Translations under genes and position numbers: made by a program
Origin: Pseudomonas kuykendallii
GTDB taxonomy: Bacteria; Pseudomonadota; Gammaproteobacteria; Pseudomonadales; Pseudomonadaceae
Length of the DNA stretch: 64,000 nt
Direction of reading: 5' to 3'
NCBI RefSeq assembly: GCF_900106975.1
Contig: NZ_FNNU01000001.1
Coordinates: 370,260-434,259, forward strand
Notes under the pieces: generated by a model
Database searches by the model: none
Told to the model about the DNA's origin: nothing
Seen by the model: only the letters and a program-made list of their open reading frames with translations
Part shown: positions 29,890-39,373 of the stretch, in pieces
Numbering within the stretch: position 1 is the stretch's first letter
Layout: each line of letters opens with the position of its first letter

Positions 29890-30332
29890 TCGAGTACCTG
29901 CAACACCTCTCGCCCTGGCAATGGCTGGCCTTCGGCACGCTGCTGCTGATCCTCGAGGTGTTCGGCGCCGGCGGTTATCTGCTCTGGATCGGCGTGGCCG
30001 CGGCCGGCGTGGCGCTGGCCGGCTTCGTTTTCCCGGCGCTGCCCTGGGCGTTGCAGTTCGTGCTGTTCGGCGTGCTGTCGATCCTGACGGCGGTGTACTG
30101 GTGGCGGCGCCAGCGCAGTGGCAAGTCGCCGTCGGAGCAGCCGGGCCTGAACCAGCGCGGCCAGGAATTCCTCGGCCGGCGCTTCGCCCTGCACGAAGCG
30201 ATCGTCGACGGACGCGGCAAGATCAAGGCCGGCGACAGCCTCTGGCTGGTGACCGGCCCGGACCTGCCGCAAGGCAGCGAAGTGCGCGTGATCGGCCAGG
30301 ACGGCGTACTGCTCAGGGTCGAAGCAGCCTGA
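29886..30332 (+). CDS. NfeD-like membrane protein
   Basis: This 148-aa short NfeD-family protein (YbbK/NfeDs type) has two or three hydrophobic helices in residues 15-75 and a C-terminal OB-fold domain ([36 protein letters not shown]). It probably assists the SPFH protein encoded immediately upstream, with which it overlaps by 4 bp. No protease domain is present, as usual for the short form. Confidence 0.92.
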   Translation: MIEYLQHLSPWQWLAFGTLLLILEVFGAGGYLLWIGVAAAGVALAGFVFPALPWALQFVLFGVLSILTAVYWWRRQRSGKSPSEQPGLNQRGQEFLGRRFALHEAIVDGRGKIKAGDSLWLVTGPDLPQGSEVRVIGQDGVLLRVEAA

Positions 30333-30421
30333 GGGAAGGTACGACGAACGGAACTGTTTGCCGCACCGCGCTTTCTGATGGGTAGGTCCCCCTCGACGGG
30401 CCGTTCAAAAGGAGCCCTATC

Positions 30422-30733
30422 ATGCGCAATAAACTTCTGATCGCCTCGCTGGCGCTTTGCCTGCCTGCCACCGCCGCCATGGCCGCAGGGGTGCGTGACT
30501 ACGCCACCTCCGCCGGTATTTCCGCGTCGCTGTATTCCACCTTCAAGGACGACAAGATCGTCTATGCCGCGCAGGACGATGCCAGCAGTTTCGTCGCCAG
30601 CAATGGCGCGATCCGCGGTCCCTACCTGGAAGCCGCCCTGCAGCAGGTGCGCGGCAACAATCCTGACCTGCAGGCCGACGACATGGCCCTGGCCACCGCG
30701 ATCCTGACCGCCGAGCAACAGCCGGCCCAGTGA
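30422..30733 (+). CDS. Small exported protein, DUF2388-like
   Basis: This 103-aa protein has a clear Sec signal peptide (MRNKLLIASLALCLPATAAMA) and a mature part of about 82 residues. ASLYSTFKDDKIVYAAQDDASSFVASNGAIRGPYLEAAL resembles the DUF2388 periplasmic proteins widespread in Pseudomonas. The function is unknown. AAAGGAG precedes the ATG, and a good terminator follows at 30751-30775, so it may be a single-gene transcript. Confidence 0.85.
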   Translation: MRNKLLIASLALCLPATAAMAAGVRDYATSAGISASLYSTFKDDKIVYAAQDDASSFVASNGAIRGPYLEAALQQVRGNNPDLQADDMALATAILTAEQQPAQ

Positions 30734-30750
30734 TCCTGCAGCGACGACGA

Positions 30751-30775
30751 AGCCGCCCCCGGGCGGCTTTTTCAT
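30751..30775 (+). terminator. Rho-independent terminator
   Basis: AGCCGCCC, a 2-base loop, GGGCGGCT and then a T-run, 17 bp after the stop of the DUF2388-like gene. Confidence 0.85.
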
Positions 30776-30811
30776 GCCTGTCATCCGCCGTCGCCCATGC
30801 TGTGGGCAACA

Positions 30812-30836
30812 AAAAGGCCGCCCGTAGGCGGCCTTT
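30812..30836. terminator. Bidirectional terminator
   Basis: AAAAGGCCGCC ... GGCGGCCTTTT has A- and T-runs on both sides and sits between the convergent DUF2388-like and phosphate transporter genes. It can stop transcription from either side and is probably the main terminator of the transporter gene. Confidence 0.85.
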
Positions 30837-30851
30837 TCAAGCGGCCCGGCG

Positions 30852-32312
30852 TCAGCCGAACACGCGGGTGGCGGTCCAGAACAGCAGCGCCGCCAGCGCC
30901 ATCGAGATCGGCAGGGTCAGCACCCAGGCCAGCAGGATGTTGCGGATGGTGTTGCCCTGCAGCCCGCTCTTGTTCGCCACCATGGTCCCGGCGACACCGG
31001 ACGACAGCACGTGGGTGGTCGATACCGGCAGGCTGAAGACGTTGGCCAGGCCGATGGCGCAGGCGGCGGTGATCTGCGCAGACATGCCCTGGGCATAGGT
31101 CATGCCCTGCTTGCCGATCTTCTCGCCCACGGTGAAGACCACCCGTTTCCAGCCGATCATGGTGCCCATGCCGAGCGCCAACGCGACCGCCAGGATCACC
31201 CAGAACGGTGAGTACTCGGTGGTGGTGGTGAGGTCGCCGCGCAGCTTGTCGAGGTCCGACTTGTCACGTCCCGAGAGCACGTTCAGCTTGCCGACCAGTT
31301 TCGCCGAGTCGTCCAGACACAGCAGATAGCGGCGTACTTCGATGCGCTTGGCTTCGCTGAGGGTACGGTAGTCGTCGATGCCCTCGAGGTTGGCCTTCAG
31401 CGCGGCGATGGTCGGCACGGTCAGCTTCGGATCGCAGCGATATTCCGGCGGCAGGTCGACGTCGCGACGTTTCAGCGCGAGGAAATCGCCCAGCGAATCG
31501 GCGTTGCGCTCGTAGAACATGCTCAGGTGGGTCGCCGCGTCGCGGGTACGCTCGATCTCGTAGGTGCTGGCGTTCAGGTCGAGGACGAACTTGGCCGGCA
31601 CCAGGCCGATCAGCACCAGCATGATCAGGCCGATGCCCTTCTGCCCGTCGTTGGACCCGTGGACGAAGCTCATGGCCATCGCCGACAGCACCAGCACCAG
31701 GCGATTCCAGAACGGCGGGTGCTTCTTGTTGCGGCGCTGTTCGGGGGTCTTGTGCATCTTCGAGAACGGCCGCCACCACTTCAGGCCGAGCAGCACCAGG
31801 CCGGCGACGACGAAACCGACCATCGGCGAAACGATCAGCGACAGGCCAATGTCGATCGCCTTCTGCCAGTTGATCCCGTCACCCACCGGAATCCCGGTGA
31901 TCAGCGCGTTGGCCAGGCCGACGCCAAGGATCGAGCCGATCAGGGTGTGCGAACTGGACGCCGGAATCCCCAGGTACCAGGTGCCGAGGTTCCAGGCGAT
32001 GGCGGCGGCGAGCAGCGAGAACACCATCGACAGGCCGTGGGCGGTGTTGACGTTGATCAGCAGCTCGACCGGCAGCAGGTGGACGATCGCGTAGGCCACG
32101 CCCACGCCGCCGAGCAGCACGCCGAGGAAATTGAACACACCCGAAGCGAATACGGCGAGGTGCGGAGGCATCGCCTTGGTGTAGATCACCGTGGCGACCG
32201 CGTTCGCAGTGTCATGGAAACCGTTGATGAATTCGAAGGTGAGGACGAATGCCAGAGCGAGCACCAGGCTCAGCACCAGCCAGGCATCGAGCCCGCTGAA
32301 AAGTTCGAACAT
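30852..32312 (-). CDS. PiT-family inorganic phosphate transporter
   Basis: This 486-aa inner-membrane symporter of low-affinity, metal-coupled phosphate uptake is the size of E. coli PitA. The two PiT signature repeats are visible: FEFINGFHDTANAVAT (about residues 27-42) and FVHGSNDGQKGIGLIM (around 220). GIPASSSHTLIGSILG and LPVSTTHVLSSGVAGTMV are also family blocks. A long soluble loop (about 250-370, charged) lies between the two membrane halves. No PhoU-like partner gene adjoins it. Confidence 0.94.
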   Translation of the reverse strand: MFELFSGLDAWLVLSLVLALAFVLTFEFINGFHDTANAVATVIYTKAMPPHLAVFASGVFNFLGVLLGGVGVAYAIVHLLPVELLINVNTAHGLSMVFSLLAAAIAWNLGTWYLGIPASSSHTLIGSILGVGLANALITGIPVGDGINWQKAIDIGLSLIVSPMVGFVVAGLVLLGLKWWRPFSKMHKTPEQRRNKKHPPFWNRLVLVLSAMAMSFVHGSNDGQKGIGLIMLVLIGLVPAKFVLDLNASTYEIERTRDAATHLSMFYERNADSLGDFLALKRRDVDLPPEYRCDPKLTVPTIAALKANLEGIDDYRTLSEAKRIEVRRYLLCLDDSAKLVGKLNVLSGRDKSDLDKLRGDLTTTTEYSPFWVILAVALALGMGTMIGWKRVVFTVGEKIGKQGMTYAQGMSAQITAACAIGLANVFSLPVSTTHVLSSGVAGTMVANKSGLQGNTIRNILLAWVLTLPISMALAALLFWTATRVFG

Positions 32313-32463
32313 GAAGGTTCAGGACCACTCTTGAGGGGGCGCGATTATGACAGAAAAGCCACCATGCTCCCCTAGGCGTTTATTGATGCAGCGCACTCGG
32401 CACCGACCGGCGGGCCGCGGAGCGCGTTCCCGGCGCGGCGAAGGAGACACCGGGCAGAAACGC

Positions 32464-32487
32464 GAAACCGGCGCGAACGCCGGTTTC
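32464..32487 (-). terminator. Hairpin downstream of gcvH
   Basis: GAAACCGGCG/CGCCGGTTTC with a CGAA loop lies 43 bp beyond the gcvH stop on the minus strand. The T-run is short. The surrounding 217-bp gap before the phosphate transporter start holds no supported gene. Confidence 0.6.
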
Positions 32488-32529
32488 GATGAGCCGAGGG
32501 CACCCGACACGGTCGGTGCTCGCCGGAAC

Positions 32530-32916
32530 TCAGGCTTCGTCGGCGGCGGCGCGGTAGCCGTCGGCATCGAGCAGCTTGTCCAGCTCGCTGACGTCGCTGG
32601 GCTGCAGCTTGAAGAACCAGCTGCCGTAGGGATCGCTGTTGACGCCTTCCGGGCCATCGGCCAGGCCGGTATTCACCGCGATGACTTCGCCGCCGACCGG
32701 GGCGTAGATGTCCGAGGCAGCCTTCACCGACTCGACGACGCCGGCTTCCTGGCCCGCGGCGAGTTGTGCGCCGACGTCCGGCAGTTCGATGAAGACCACG
32801 TCGCCGAGGGCTTCCTGGGCATGGTCGGAAATGCCCACGGTGACCGTGCCGTCGGCTTCCAGGCGGGCCCATTCATGGCTGGCGGCGTAACGCAGGTCGG
32901 CACGGATATCACTCAT
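32530..32916 (-). CDS. gcvH: Glycine cleavage system H protein
   Basis: This 128-aa lipoyl carrier protein shuttles the aminomethyl group between the P and T proteins. The lipoylation site is the Lys in [17 protein letters not shown] (about residue 64). The N-terminus [20 protein letters not shown] is typical. ATG 32916 is chosen over 32940 because GGAG stands 9-12 bases ahead. It lies 93 bp downstream of gcvT in the same direction. No gcvP is found in the window. Confidence 0.96.
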   Translation of the reverse strand: MSDIRADLRYAASHEWARLEADGTVTVGISDHAQEALGDVVFIELPDVGAQLAAGQEAGVVESVKAASDIYAPVGGEVIAVNTGLADGPEGVNSDPYGSWFFKLQPSDVSELDKLLDADGYRAAADEA

Positions 32917-33009
32917 TTTCTTGGTCTCCAGAGTTGGCAAAAACTGCCGGTAATTTAGCAGCCCCGCGCGGCTTTTCGCGGAAAACCTGCGGAGCGGAAG
33001 GCCCGGCGA

Positions 33010-34092
33010 TCAGATCAGTACTTTGCCATGGCGGACGAAGGTGGGCTGGACGACCCGAACCGGATACCACTTGCCACGGATTTCCACCTCGGCGCGCACG
33101 CCGGTGGCGGCCGGCACGCGTGCCAGCGCTATCGATTTGCCCAGCGTCGGGGAATAGCTGCCGCTGGTGATCTCGCCGTCGCCGACGCCGACCACGCGTA
33201 CCACCTGATGCGCACGCAGCACGCCGCGCTCTTCCAGCACCAGCCCGACCAGACGTGGCAGGGCGCCCTGGGCGCGCTGTGCCTCGAGCGCGGCGCGGCC
33301 CATGAACTGGCGCTCGGCGGGCTCCCAGGCGAGCGTCCAGGCCATGTTCGAGATCAGCGGCGACGTGCTGTCGTCCATGTCCTGGCCGTAGAGGTTCATA
33401 CCGGCTTCCAGGCGCAGGGTGTCGCGCGCGCCGAGGCCGATCGGCGAGATGCCGGCGCCGACCAGTTCGCTGAAGAACCCGGCGACCTGATCCTGCGGCA
33501 GGATGATCTCCAGGCCGTCCTCACCGGTGTAGCCGGTGCGGGCGATGAACCAGTCGCCATCGGCGAAGCCCTGGAACGGCTTGAGCGCCCGAATCAATTC
33601 GGCGCGCACGTGATTGACCTGCTCGCAGGTACGCGCTCGCGCCTGCGGGCCTTGCACCGCCAGCATGCCGAGGTCCGCACGCTCGCGCAGCTCGACGTCG
33701 AAACCCTCGCTGCATTGCTGCATCCAGGCGAGGTCCTTGTCGCGGGTGGCGGCGTTCACCACCAGGCAGTAACCGTCCTCGGTGAGGTAGACGATCAGGT
33801 CGTCGACCACGCCGCCACGCTCGTTGAGCATCGCGCTGTAGAGGGCCTTGCCGGGGCTCGCCAGGCGCGCGACATCGTTCGCCAGGAGCATTTGCAGGAA
33901 GACCTTGGCATCGCTGCCGGACAGGTCGACGACGGTCATGTGGGAGACATCGAAGACACCGCAGTCACGGCGCACCTGATGGTGCTCTTCGACCTGCGAT
34001 CCGTAGTGCAGCGGCATGTCCCAGCCGCCGAAGTCGACCATCTTGGCGCCGAGCGCCAGGTGCTGGTCATAGAGGGGCGTACGCTTACCCAT
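33010..34092 (-). CDS. gcvT: Aminomethyltransferase (glycine cleavage T protein)
   Basis: This 360-aa T protein transfers the methylene from H-bound aminomethyl to tetrahydrofolate, releasing ammonia. MVDFGGWDMPLHYGSQVEEHHQVRRDCGVFDVSHM at the N-terminus and RTGYTGEDGLEIILP in the middle are diagnostic. ATG 34092 has a strong AAGGAG upstream. It is followed by gcvH. No glycine riboswitch could be recognised in the 338-bp leader. Confidence 0.95.
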   Translation of the reverse strand: MGKRTPLYDQHLALGAKMVDFGGWDMPLHYGSQVEEHHQVRRDCGVFDVSHMTVVDLSGSDAKVFLQMLLANDVARLASPGKALYSAMLNERGGVVDDLIVYLTEDGYCLVVNAATRDKDLAWMQQCSEGFDVELRERADLGMLAVQGPQARARTCEQVNHVRAELIRALKPFQGFADGDWFIARTGYTGEDGLEIILPQDQVAGFFSELVGAGISPIGLGARDTLRLEAGMNLYGQDMDDSTSPLISNMAWTLAWEPAERQFMGRAALEAQRAQGALPRLVGLVLEERGVLRAHQVVRVVGVGDGEITSGSYSPTLGKSIALARVPAATGVRAEVEIRGKWYPVRVVQPTFVRHGKVLI

Positions 34093-34430
34093 GGGTTTCT
34101 CCTTCCGGGTCCGGCGAGATGCGTTCGGGCCTGGTGATCTGGCTGAAACCCGCGGTTGACGGGGCTTGCGCAGATCCACACAGGCCTGCCGGGGATGGTC
34201 GGCCGCATCGAATGGCGCGCATTGTAGCCGCAAGGTGGGGGGCGGTCATCCCGGGTTTCTGTCGCAGTTGATGTCCGCCCGCAGGGCCGCGGCCCGGCCT
34301 CGAGGCGGTCCGACGGGCGGGCGGATACGAAGGAAATCGTGGCGCGAAAAGACCGTCGCCAGGTTCTGACGGAGAGTGCGAAGAGCACTGGAAGAGGATC
34401 GCCGGACGCCAGGAAGCGCCCGGCACAACG
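34093..34430. other. gcvT leader region, no gene seen
   Basis: This 338-bp gap lies between gcvT and the ubiI gene, which both read leftward. A possible -10 box TACAAT on the minus strand (34221-34226 region) could start gcvT transcription. No GGAGAG/CGAAGG pair typical of glycine aptamers was found on either strand in a sensible arrangement. Open frames crossing here are shadows. Confidence 0.4.
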
Positions 34431-35654
34431 TCAGAGGCGGGCCAGTTCGGGAAGATCGCCGGACAGTCCAAGCGCCTGGCGAACGAACAGCGATTTGGCT
34501 TCCGGCAGCTTGTCGACCAGGCGCAGGCCGGTGTTGCGCAGCCAGCGCAGCGGCAACAGGTTGCTCTGGAACAGCCGCTCGAAGCTCTCCATCGCCGCCA
34601 TCATCGCCAGGTTGTTCGGCATCCGCCGACGCTCGAAGCGGCTCAGCACACGCTCGTCGGCCAGTGTTTCACCGCGCTGCAGCGCGTGCAGCAGCACTTC
34701 GGCGAGCACCGCGGCGTCGAGGAAACCCAGGTTCACGCCCTGCCCGGCCAACGGGTGGATCACGTGGGCAGCGTCGCCGATCAGCGCCAGGCCCTGTTGG
34801 ATATAACGCTTGGCGTGGCGCTGGCGCAGCGGAATGCACAACCGCGGGTCCGCAGCCTGGACCTCGCCCAGACGATGCTCGAACGCATTGCCCAGTTCGG
34901 CACAGAACGCGCCGTCCTCCAGCGCCATCAGGCGGCTGGCTTCGGCGGGCGTGCAGGACCAGACGATCGAGCACCAGTGCTGGTCGCCGTCACGGTCCAG
35001 CGGCAGAAACGCCAGCGGGCCGTCATCGGTGAAACGCTGGCGCGCCGTGCGCAGGTGCGGTTTCTCGCTGCGCACGCTGGTGACGATCGCGTGGTGCAGG
35101 TAATCCCACTCGCGGGTGGCGCAGCCGGCCAGGCGGCGCACGGTGGAGTTGGCCCCGTCGGCGGCGATCAGCAACGGCGCGCTCAGCTCGCGGCCCTCGG
35201 TGAGGGTCAGCAGCCAGCCGTCGTCGTTGCGCTTGATCTGGTCGACGCGCGCGTTGGGCAGCAGGTCGACGCGGGTTCCCAGCAGACGCTCGAGCAGCGC
35301 CTCCTGCACCACGCGGTTCTCGACGATATGGCCGAGCGATTCGGCATGCACGCTGGCGGCGGAGAAATGGATGTTGCCGGTGCCGCTGCCGTCCCACACC
35401 TGCATGTCTTCATAGACGCTGGCGCGACGGGCGACGATGCCCTCCCAGGCGCCCAGGCGCTCGAGAATGCGCTGGCTGGCGACGGACAGCGCGCTGACCC
35501 GCGGCTCGAACGCGGCGCTACTGTCGAAGGGCTCGAGGCTCAACGGACCGCCATCGAGGAGGAGGATTTTCAGGCCGCTGTCCTTCAGTGCCAGGGCCAG
35601 CGCACTGCCGACCATGCCGGCACCCACGATGATCACATCCGCTTGCATCTGCAT
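34431..35654 (-). CDS. ubiI: Ubiquinone-biosynthesis FAD hydroxylase, UbiI/VisC-like
   Basis: This 407-aa flavin monooxygenase belongs to the UbiH/COQ6 family. The FAD-binding GxGxxG is at the N-terminus (DVIIVGAGMVGSALALAL), the DG motif is LLIAADGANSTVRRLAG, and the second FAD motif is ALIGDAAHVIHPLAGQGVNLGFLD. E. coli UbiI (VisC) hydroxylates C5 of the ubiquinone ring. The gene order ubiI-ubiH-pepP-ygfB is the same as in E. coli, which supports this name, though the hydroxylated position is by analogy. A 194-bp gap separates it from ubiH. Confidence 0.88.
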   Translation of the reverse strand: MQMQADVIIVGAGMVGSALALALKDSGLKILLLDGGPLSLEPFDSSAAFEPRVSALSVASQRILERLGAWEGIVARRASVYEDMQVWDGSGTGNIHFSAASVHAESLGHIVENRVVQEALLERLLGTRVDLLPNARVDQIKRNDDGWLLTLTEGRELSAPLLIAADGANSTVRRLAGCATREWDYLHHAIVTSVRSEKPHLRTARQRFTDDGPLAFLPLDRDGDQHWCSIVWSCTPAEASRLMALEDGAFCAELGNAFEHRLGEVQAADPRLCIPLRQRHAKRYIQQGLALIGDAAHVIHPLAGQGVNLGFLDAAVLAEVLLHALQRGETLADERVLSRFERRRMPNNLAMMAAMESFERLFQSNLLPLRWLRNTGLRLVDKLPEAKSLFVRQALGLSGDLPELARL

Positions 35655-35848
35655 CGTATTCCTTAAGGCCGCCTCGCCTGGCGAAGCAGCCGAACCTGGG
35701 GTTTCGCCCGTTGGGCGTTACGGAACCAGCGCCGGAGCGCCGCCGAAGAAGCTGCGTTTTTACCAGTTCACGCCCCGGCGCGCCCGTTTCCGGGGAATCT
35801 TCGCGCGCTTATGCCGCAGCGCCAGAGCCTCTGGCGAACGCGGCGGAA

Positions 35849-37039
35849 TCAGCTGACGCGAGTACCGAGCCCCATGGCCTGGCGGGCGAACCAGCGCTTG
35901 GCCGGCGGCAACAGGTCGAGACCAAGCAGCCCCAGATGACGCACGCTGGAGAGCGCCGGATCGGCCGCGGTGAACAGCCGGGTGACGCGGTCGGAGAAGC
36001 CGATGGTCATCTCCTGGTCGAGGCGCTGGCGCGCCAGGTAGCCCTGCAGGGTCGCCAGGTCGCCCAGCGGCGCTTCGCTGCGCAGCAGGGTTTCCGCCAG
36101 TTCCACGGTGTCGCGCAGCGACAGGTTGTAGCCCTGGCCGGCGATCGGGTGCATGCCGTGGGCGGCGTTGCCGAGCACCACCAGGTGCGAGCGCACCTGC
36201 TCCTGTGCCTCGATCAGCACCAGCGGGTAGAGGTGCCGCGCGCCGACCTGGCGAAACGCGCCGAGGCGGTAACCGAAGGTCCGCTGCAGCTCGCCGAGGA
36301 AGGCCTGGTCGTCCAGCGCCGCGAGGCGTGTGGCCTCCTCGGTCGGCCGCGTCCAGACCAGCGCGCAGCGGTTGTCGGCCAGCGGCAGCAGCGCCATCGG
36401 CCCGTCGGCGACGAAGCGCTCGAAGGCCAGCCCGCGATGCGCCTCGCTCGGGGTGACGTTGGCGATGAGCGCGGTCTGCCCGTACGGCGTCTTGTCGACC
36501 TGGATGCCGAGCCGCTCGCGCAGGCCCGAACGGCCGCCGTCGGCGAGGATCGCGAGGTCGCAATCGAGCGTCGTCTCATCGCCCAGGATCAGTCGGTAGC
36601 CGTCCTCGCGCGGCTGCATCTGCTCGACCACCGCCGGGCAGCGCCAGTTGATCACGTCGCTGTGCAGCGCTTCCCACAGGCACTGGCCGAGCCAGGCATT
36701 CTCCACCACGTAGCCCAGCGCCGGCACGCGCTCGGCGCTGGCGGAAAGACGGGTGGCGCCGAAGCGACCGCGCTCGGAGACATGGATGTCGAGGATCGGC
36801 TCGGCGCGCCGGGCGATGCTCTCCCACACGCCCAGGCGCTGATAGATCAGCCGCGTGCCGTAGGAAATCGCCGAGGAGCGCGCGTCGTAGCTGGGCTGGT
36901 AGCTGTCGCCGGGCGCGAACGGCTCGATCATCTCGATTTTCCAGCCACGCTGCCGGGCGCCGGCCTGCAGGCTCAGGGCAAGACTGGCGCCGACCAGGCC
37001 GCCACCGATGATCGCAATCTGGGTCCGTTGCATGCTCAT
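35849..37039 (-). CDS. ubiH: 2-octaprenyl-6-methoxyphenyl hydroxylase
   Basis: This 396-aa FAD monooxygenase of the UbiH/COQ6 family hydroxylates C1 of the ubiquinone precursor ring. IAIIGGGLVGASLALSLQ gives the FAD-binding fold, LAILADGGRSGLRERLG the DG motif and VVLGNAAHGMHPIAGQGYNLSLRDT the second FAD site. The start ATG 37039 overlaps the pepP stop by 4 bp (ATGA). The frame is open upstream across pepP without being coding. It is a paralogue of the UbiI-like protein downstream. Confidence 0.92.
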   Translation of the reverse strand: MSMQRTQIAIIGGGLVGASLALSLQAGARQRGWKIEMIEPFAPGDSYQPSYDARSSAISYGTRLIYQRLGVWESIARRAEPILDIHVSERGRFGATRLSASAERVPALGYVVENAWLGQCLWEALHSDVINWRCPAVVEQMQPREDGYRLILGDETTLDCDLAILADGGRSGLRERLGIQVDKTPYGQTALIANVTPSEAHRGLAFERFVADGPMALLPLADNRCALVWTRPTEEATRLAALDDQAFLGELQRTFGYRLGAFRQVGARHLYPLVLIEAQEQVRSHLVVLGNAAHGMHPIAGQGYNLSLRDTVELAETLLRSEAPLGDLATLQGYLARQRLDQEMTIGFSDRVTRLFTAADPALSSVRHLGLLGLDLLPPAKRWFARQAMGLGTRVS

Positions 37040-38370
37040 GCCACCTCGCGCCGGCCCTGGGCCATCAGCGCCTCGATTTCGTCGATGCCTTTCGGCACCC
37101 CGCCGGTGAGGATTTCGCAGCCGGTGCGGGTCACCACGACGTCGTCCTCGATGCGAATGCCGATACCGCGCCACTTCTTCGCCACGCTGGCGTTGTCGGG
37201 CGCGATGTAGATGCCCGGCTCGACGGTCATCGACATGCCCGGCTCGAGCACGCGCCATTCGCCGCCGACCTTGTAGTCGCCGACGTCGTGCACGTCCATG
37301 CCCAGCCAGTGGCCGGCGCGGTGCATGTAGAAGGGCTTGTAGGCTTCGCTGGCGATCAGTTCGTCGAGCGTGCCCTTGAGCAGGCCGAGCTCGAGCAGGC
37401 CGGCGGTGATCACCCGCACGGTGGCCTCGTGGGCTTCGTTCCAGTGGCGGCCGGGACCGATGAACTTGAAGGCCTCGACGTTCGCCGCCAGGACGATTTC
37501 GTAGAGCGCCCTCTGTTCGGTGGAGAACACGCCGCTGACCGGGAAGGTGCGGGTGATGTCGCTGGCGTAGCAGTCGATCTCGCAGCCCGCGTCGATCAGC
37601 ACCAGGTCGCCGTCTTTCAATGCGGCGTCGTTCTCGCGGTAATGCAGGATGCAGCCGTTGCGGCCGGCCGCGACGATGGAGCCGTAGGCCGGCATCTTCG
37701 CCCCGCCCTTGCGGAACTCGTAGTCCAGCTCGGCTTCCAGGTGATATTCGAAGAGCCCGGCGCGGCTCGCCTGCATGGCGCGGATGTGCGCGCGCGCCGA
37801 GATTTCCGCGGCCTCGCGCATCACCTTCACTTCGGCGGCGCTCTTGTACAGGCGCATGTCGTGCAGCAGGTGGTCGAGGGCGACGAATTCGTTCGGTGGC
37901 TGCGCACCCTGGCGCGCCTTGGAACGGATCACGTTGACCCACTCCATCAGGTGCTGGTCGAACTCCGGGTTGGTGCCGATCGCGTAGTAGACCCGCTCGC
38001 GACCTTCGATCAATCCGGGAAGGATGTCGTCGATGTCGCCGATGGGGAAGGCATCGTCGGCGCCGAAGTCGCGGATCGCGCCTTCCTGGCCGGCGCGCAG
38101 GCCGTCCCACAGTTCGCGCTCGGGGTTGCGCTCCCGGCAGAACAGCACGTACTCGCCGTGCTCGCGGCCGGGAATCAGGGCGATCACCGCTTCCGGCTCG
38201 GGAAAGCCCGAGAGGTACTGGAAGTCGCTGTCCTGGCGATAGACATGCTCGACATCGCGGTTGCGGATATACACCGGCGCGGCCGGCAGGATGGCAATGC
38301 TGTTGGGTTCCATCTGCGCCATCAGCGCTTTGCGGCGGCGGGCGTATTCCGACTTCGGGATGCTGGTCAT
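37036..38370 (-). CDS. pepP: Xaa-Pro aminopeptidase
   Basis: This 444-aa dimanganese M24 metallopeptidase removes N-terminal residues preceding proline. The N-terminal domain (SEYARRRKALMAQM ... IRNRDVEHVYRQDSDFQYLSGF) is followed by the pita-bread catalytic domain with LVLIDAGCEIDCYASDITRTFPVSG (Asp ligands), HRAGHWLGMDVHD (His) and MSMTVEPGIYI and DDVVVTRTGCEILT (Glu ligands). ATG 38370 gives the usual MTSIPKSEYARRR start. It lies between ygfB-type and ubiH genes, as in E. coli. Confidence 0.95.
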   Translation of the reverse strand: MTSIPKSEYARRRKALMAQMEPNSIAILPAAPVYIRNRDVEHVYRQDSDFQYLSGFPEPEAVIALIPGREHGEYVLFCRERNPERELWDGLRAGQEGAIRDFGADDAFPIGDIDDILPGLIEGRERVYYAIGTNPEFDQHLMEWVNVIRSKARQGAQPPNEFVALDHLLHDMRLYKSAAEVKVMREAAEISARAHIRAMQASRAGLFEYHLEAELDYEFRKGGAKMPAYGSIVAAGRNGCILHYRENDAALKDGDLVLIDAGCEIDCYASDITRTFPVSGVFSTEQRALYEIVLAANVEAFKFIGPGRHWNEAHEATVRVITAGLLELGLLKGTLDELIASEAYKPFYMHRAGHWLGMDVHDVGDYKVGGEWRVLEPGMSMTVEPGIYIAPDNASVAKKWRGIGIRIEDDVVVTRTGCEILTGGVPKGIDEIEALMAQGRREVA

Positions 38371-38389
38371 GGCAGGACGCCTTAGCTTC

Positions 38390-38953
38390 TCAGTGCAGGG
38401 AGGGTTTGCTCGCAACGGGCGCCGCGGCGACCGGCTTGGCACATTCGGTAAACAATAGAAGGGGCGCGACGCGCAGGTATTCCATCACTTCCATGTAGTC
38501 GTTCTCGCCGTCTTCGGACTCTTCCAGCGCGCTTTGCACCTGGGCGATGGCGGCGAGGTCCTGCAGCACTTCCATGGCCTCGGCGGACAATGCGCCGTCA
38601 CGGGCGGTCATGCCGAAACCGCCAAGGAAGCCCTGGCACCACTGGCCGAGGGCGACGGCACGCTCGCTCAGCGGCGCGTCGTCGCCCGGCAGCAGCAGGA
38701 CCACGGCGATGTCGTCGCCGGTGAGTTCGCCCTTGACCATGTCCTGCAGGCCGATGAGCGCCTGGCGCACGTTGTCCTGCGGCTCGCCGCCGAGCAGTTC
38801 GGCGGCATCCTGCAGCCACGCTGCGTGATCGAAGTCTGCACCGGCGCAGCTGCGACCGAGCAGAAGGCCATGCAGTTCGGCCGGGGAAACGGGGTGGCCG
38901 CTGCTGGAAAGCAGCGCGGCGAAGGCGGTGTAAGGGGAGTTCGAAGAAGGCAT
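38390..38953 (-). CDS. UPF0149 family protein (YgfB-like)
   Basis: This 187-aa acidic protein of the YgfB/UPF0149 family has [29 protein letters not shown] at the N-terminus and [13 protein letters not shown] in the middle. In P. aeruginosa a YgfB protein has been reported to modulate regulation of beta-lactamase and cell-wall-recycling genes; its role here is by homology. It starts the leftward ygfB-pepP-ubiH-ubiI group and is divergent from the zapA operon. Confidence 0.9.
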   Translation of the reverse strand: MPSSNSPYTAFAALLSSSGHPVSPAELHGLLLGRSCAGADFDHAAWLQDAAELLGGEPQDNVRQALIGLQDMVKGELTGDDIAVVLLLPGDDAPLSERAVALGQWCQGFLGGFGMTARDGALSAEAMEVLQDLAAIAQVQSALEESEDGENDYMEVMEYLRVAPLLLFTECAKPVAAAPVASKPSLH

Positions 38954-39166
38954 GGGCGGCTAGGCGCGGAAGGGCGCAATCACTAGAATGAGGGCCAGGT
39001 ATCCTAGCAGCCTGACGACCCGAAGGCAGCCCTGTCGCAGCACGTCGGCACCCGCCGTGGCCGTTTGCCGCGAGCCCTTCGCGCGACGGATCGGGCGATG
39101 CCGGCCCGGCGTCCTGCCGAGCGGCTGTTATAGTTCCGCCCATCAATCAGCCCAAGTAGGGAGCCC

Positions 39167-39373
39167 ATGGAACACGCCGAACTGCAAGCGCTCGCGGGCA
39201 AGCTGGAGCTGTTGATCCAGCGCATAGAGCAGCTCAAGACGCAGAACCGACTCCTGCTGGCAAGCGAGCGTTCCTGGCGCGAAGAGCGCGCTCATCTGAT
39301 CGAAAAGAACGAAATGGCCCGGCAGAAGGTCGAAGCGATGATTTCGCGCCTGAAAGCCCTGGAGCAGGACTAA
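39167..39373 (+). CDS. Small coiled-coil protein (TIGR02449-like)
   Basis: This 68-aa protein is almost entirely heptad-rich coiled coil (LQALAGKLELLIQRIEQLKTQNRLLLASE, WREERAHLIEKNEMARQKVEAMISRLKALE). It resembles the TIGR02449 family always found directly before zapA in gammaproteobacteria, related to ZapB-like division factors. The stop overlaps the zapA start by one base (TAATG). A TATAGT about 37 bp upstream of the start may be the -10 box. Confidence 0.88.
   Translation: MEHAELQALAGKLELLIQRIEQLKTQNRLLLASERSWREERAHLIEKNEMARQKVEAMISRLKALEQD

Noticed and set aside
34093-34430. Glycine riboswitch ahead of gcvT
   Set aside because: Both strands were read for the conserved GGAGAG and CGAAGG-type elements of the aptamer; a single GGAGAG near 34371 lies on the wrong strand and lacks the partner elements.
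35655-35848. Small basic peptide frame (ending RKRARRGVNW) between ubiH and ubiI
   Set aside because: No start codon with a ribosome site lies downstream of the ubiH stop; it may be a decayed or very short gene, but the support is too weak to call.
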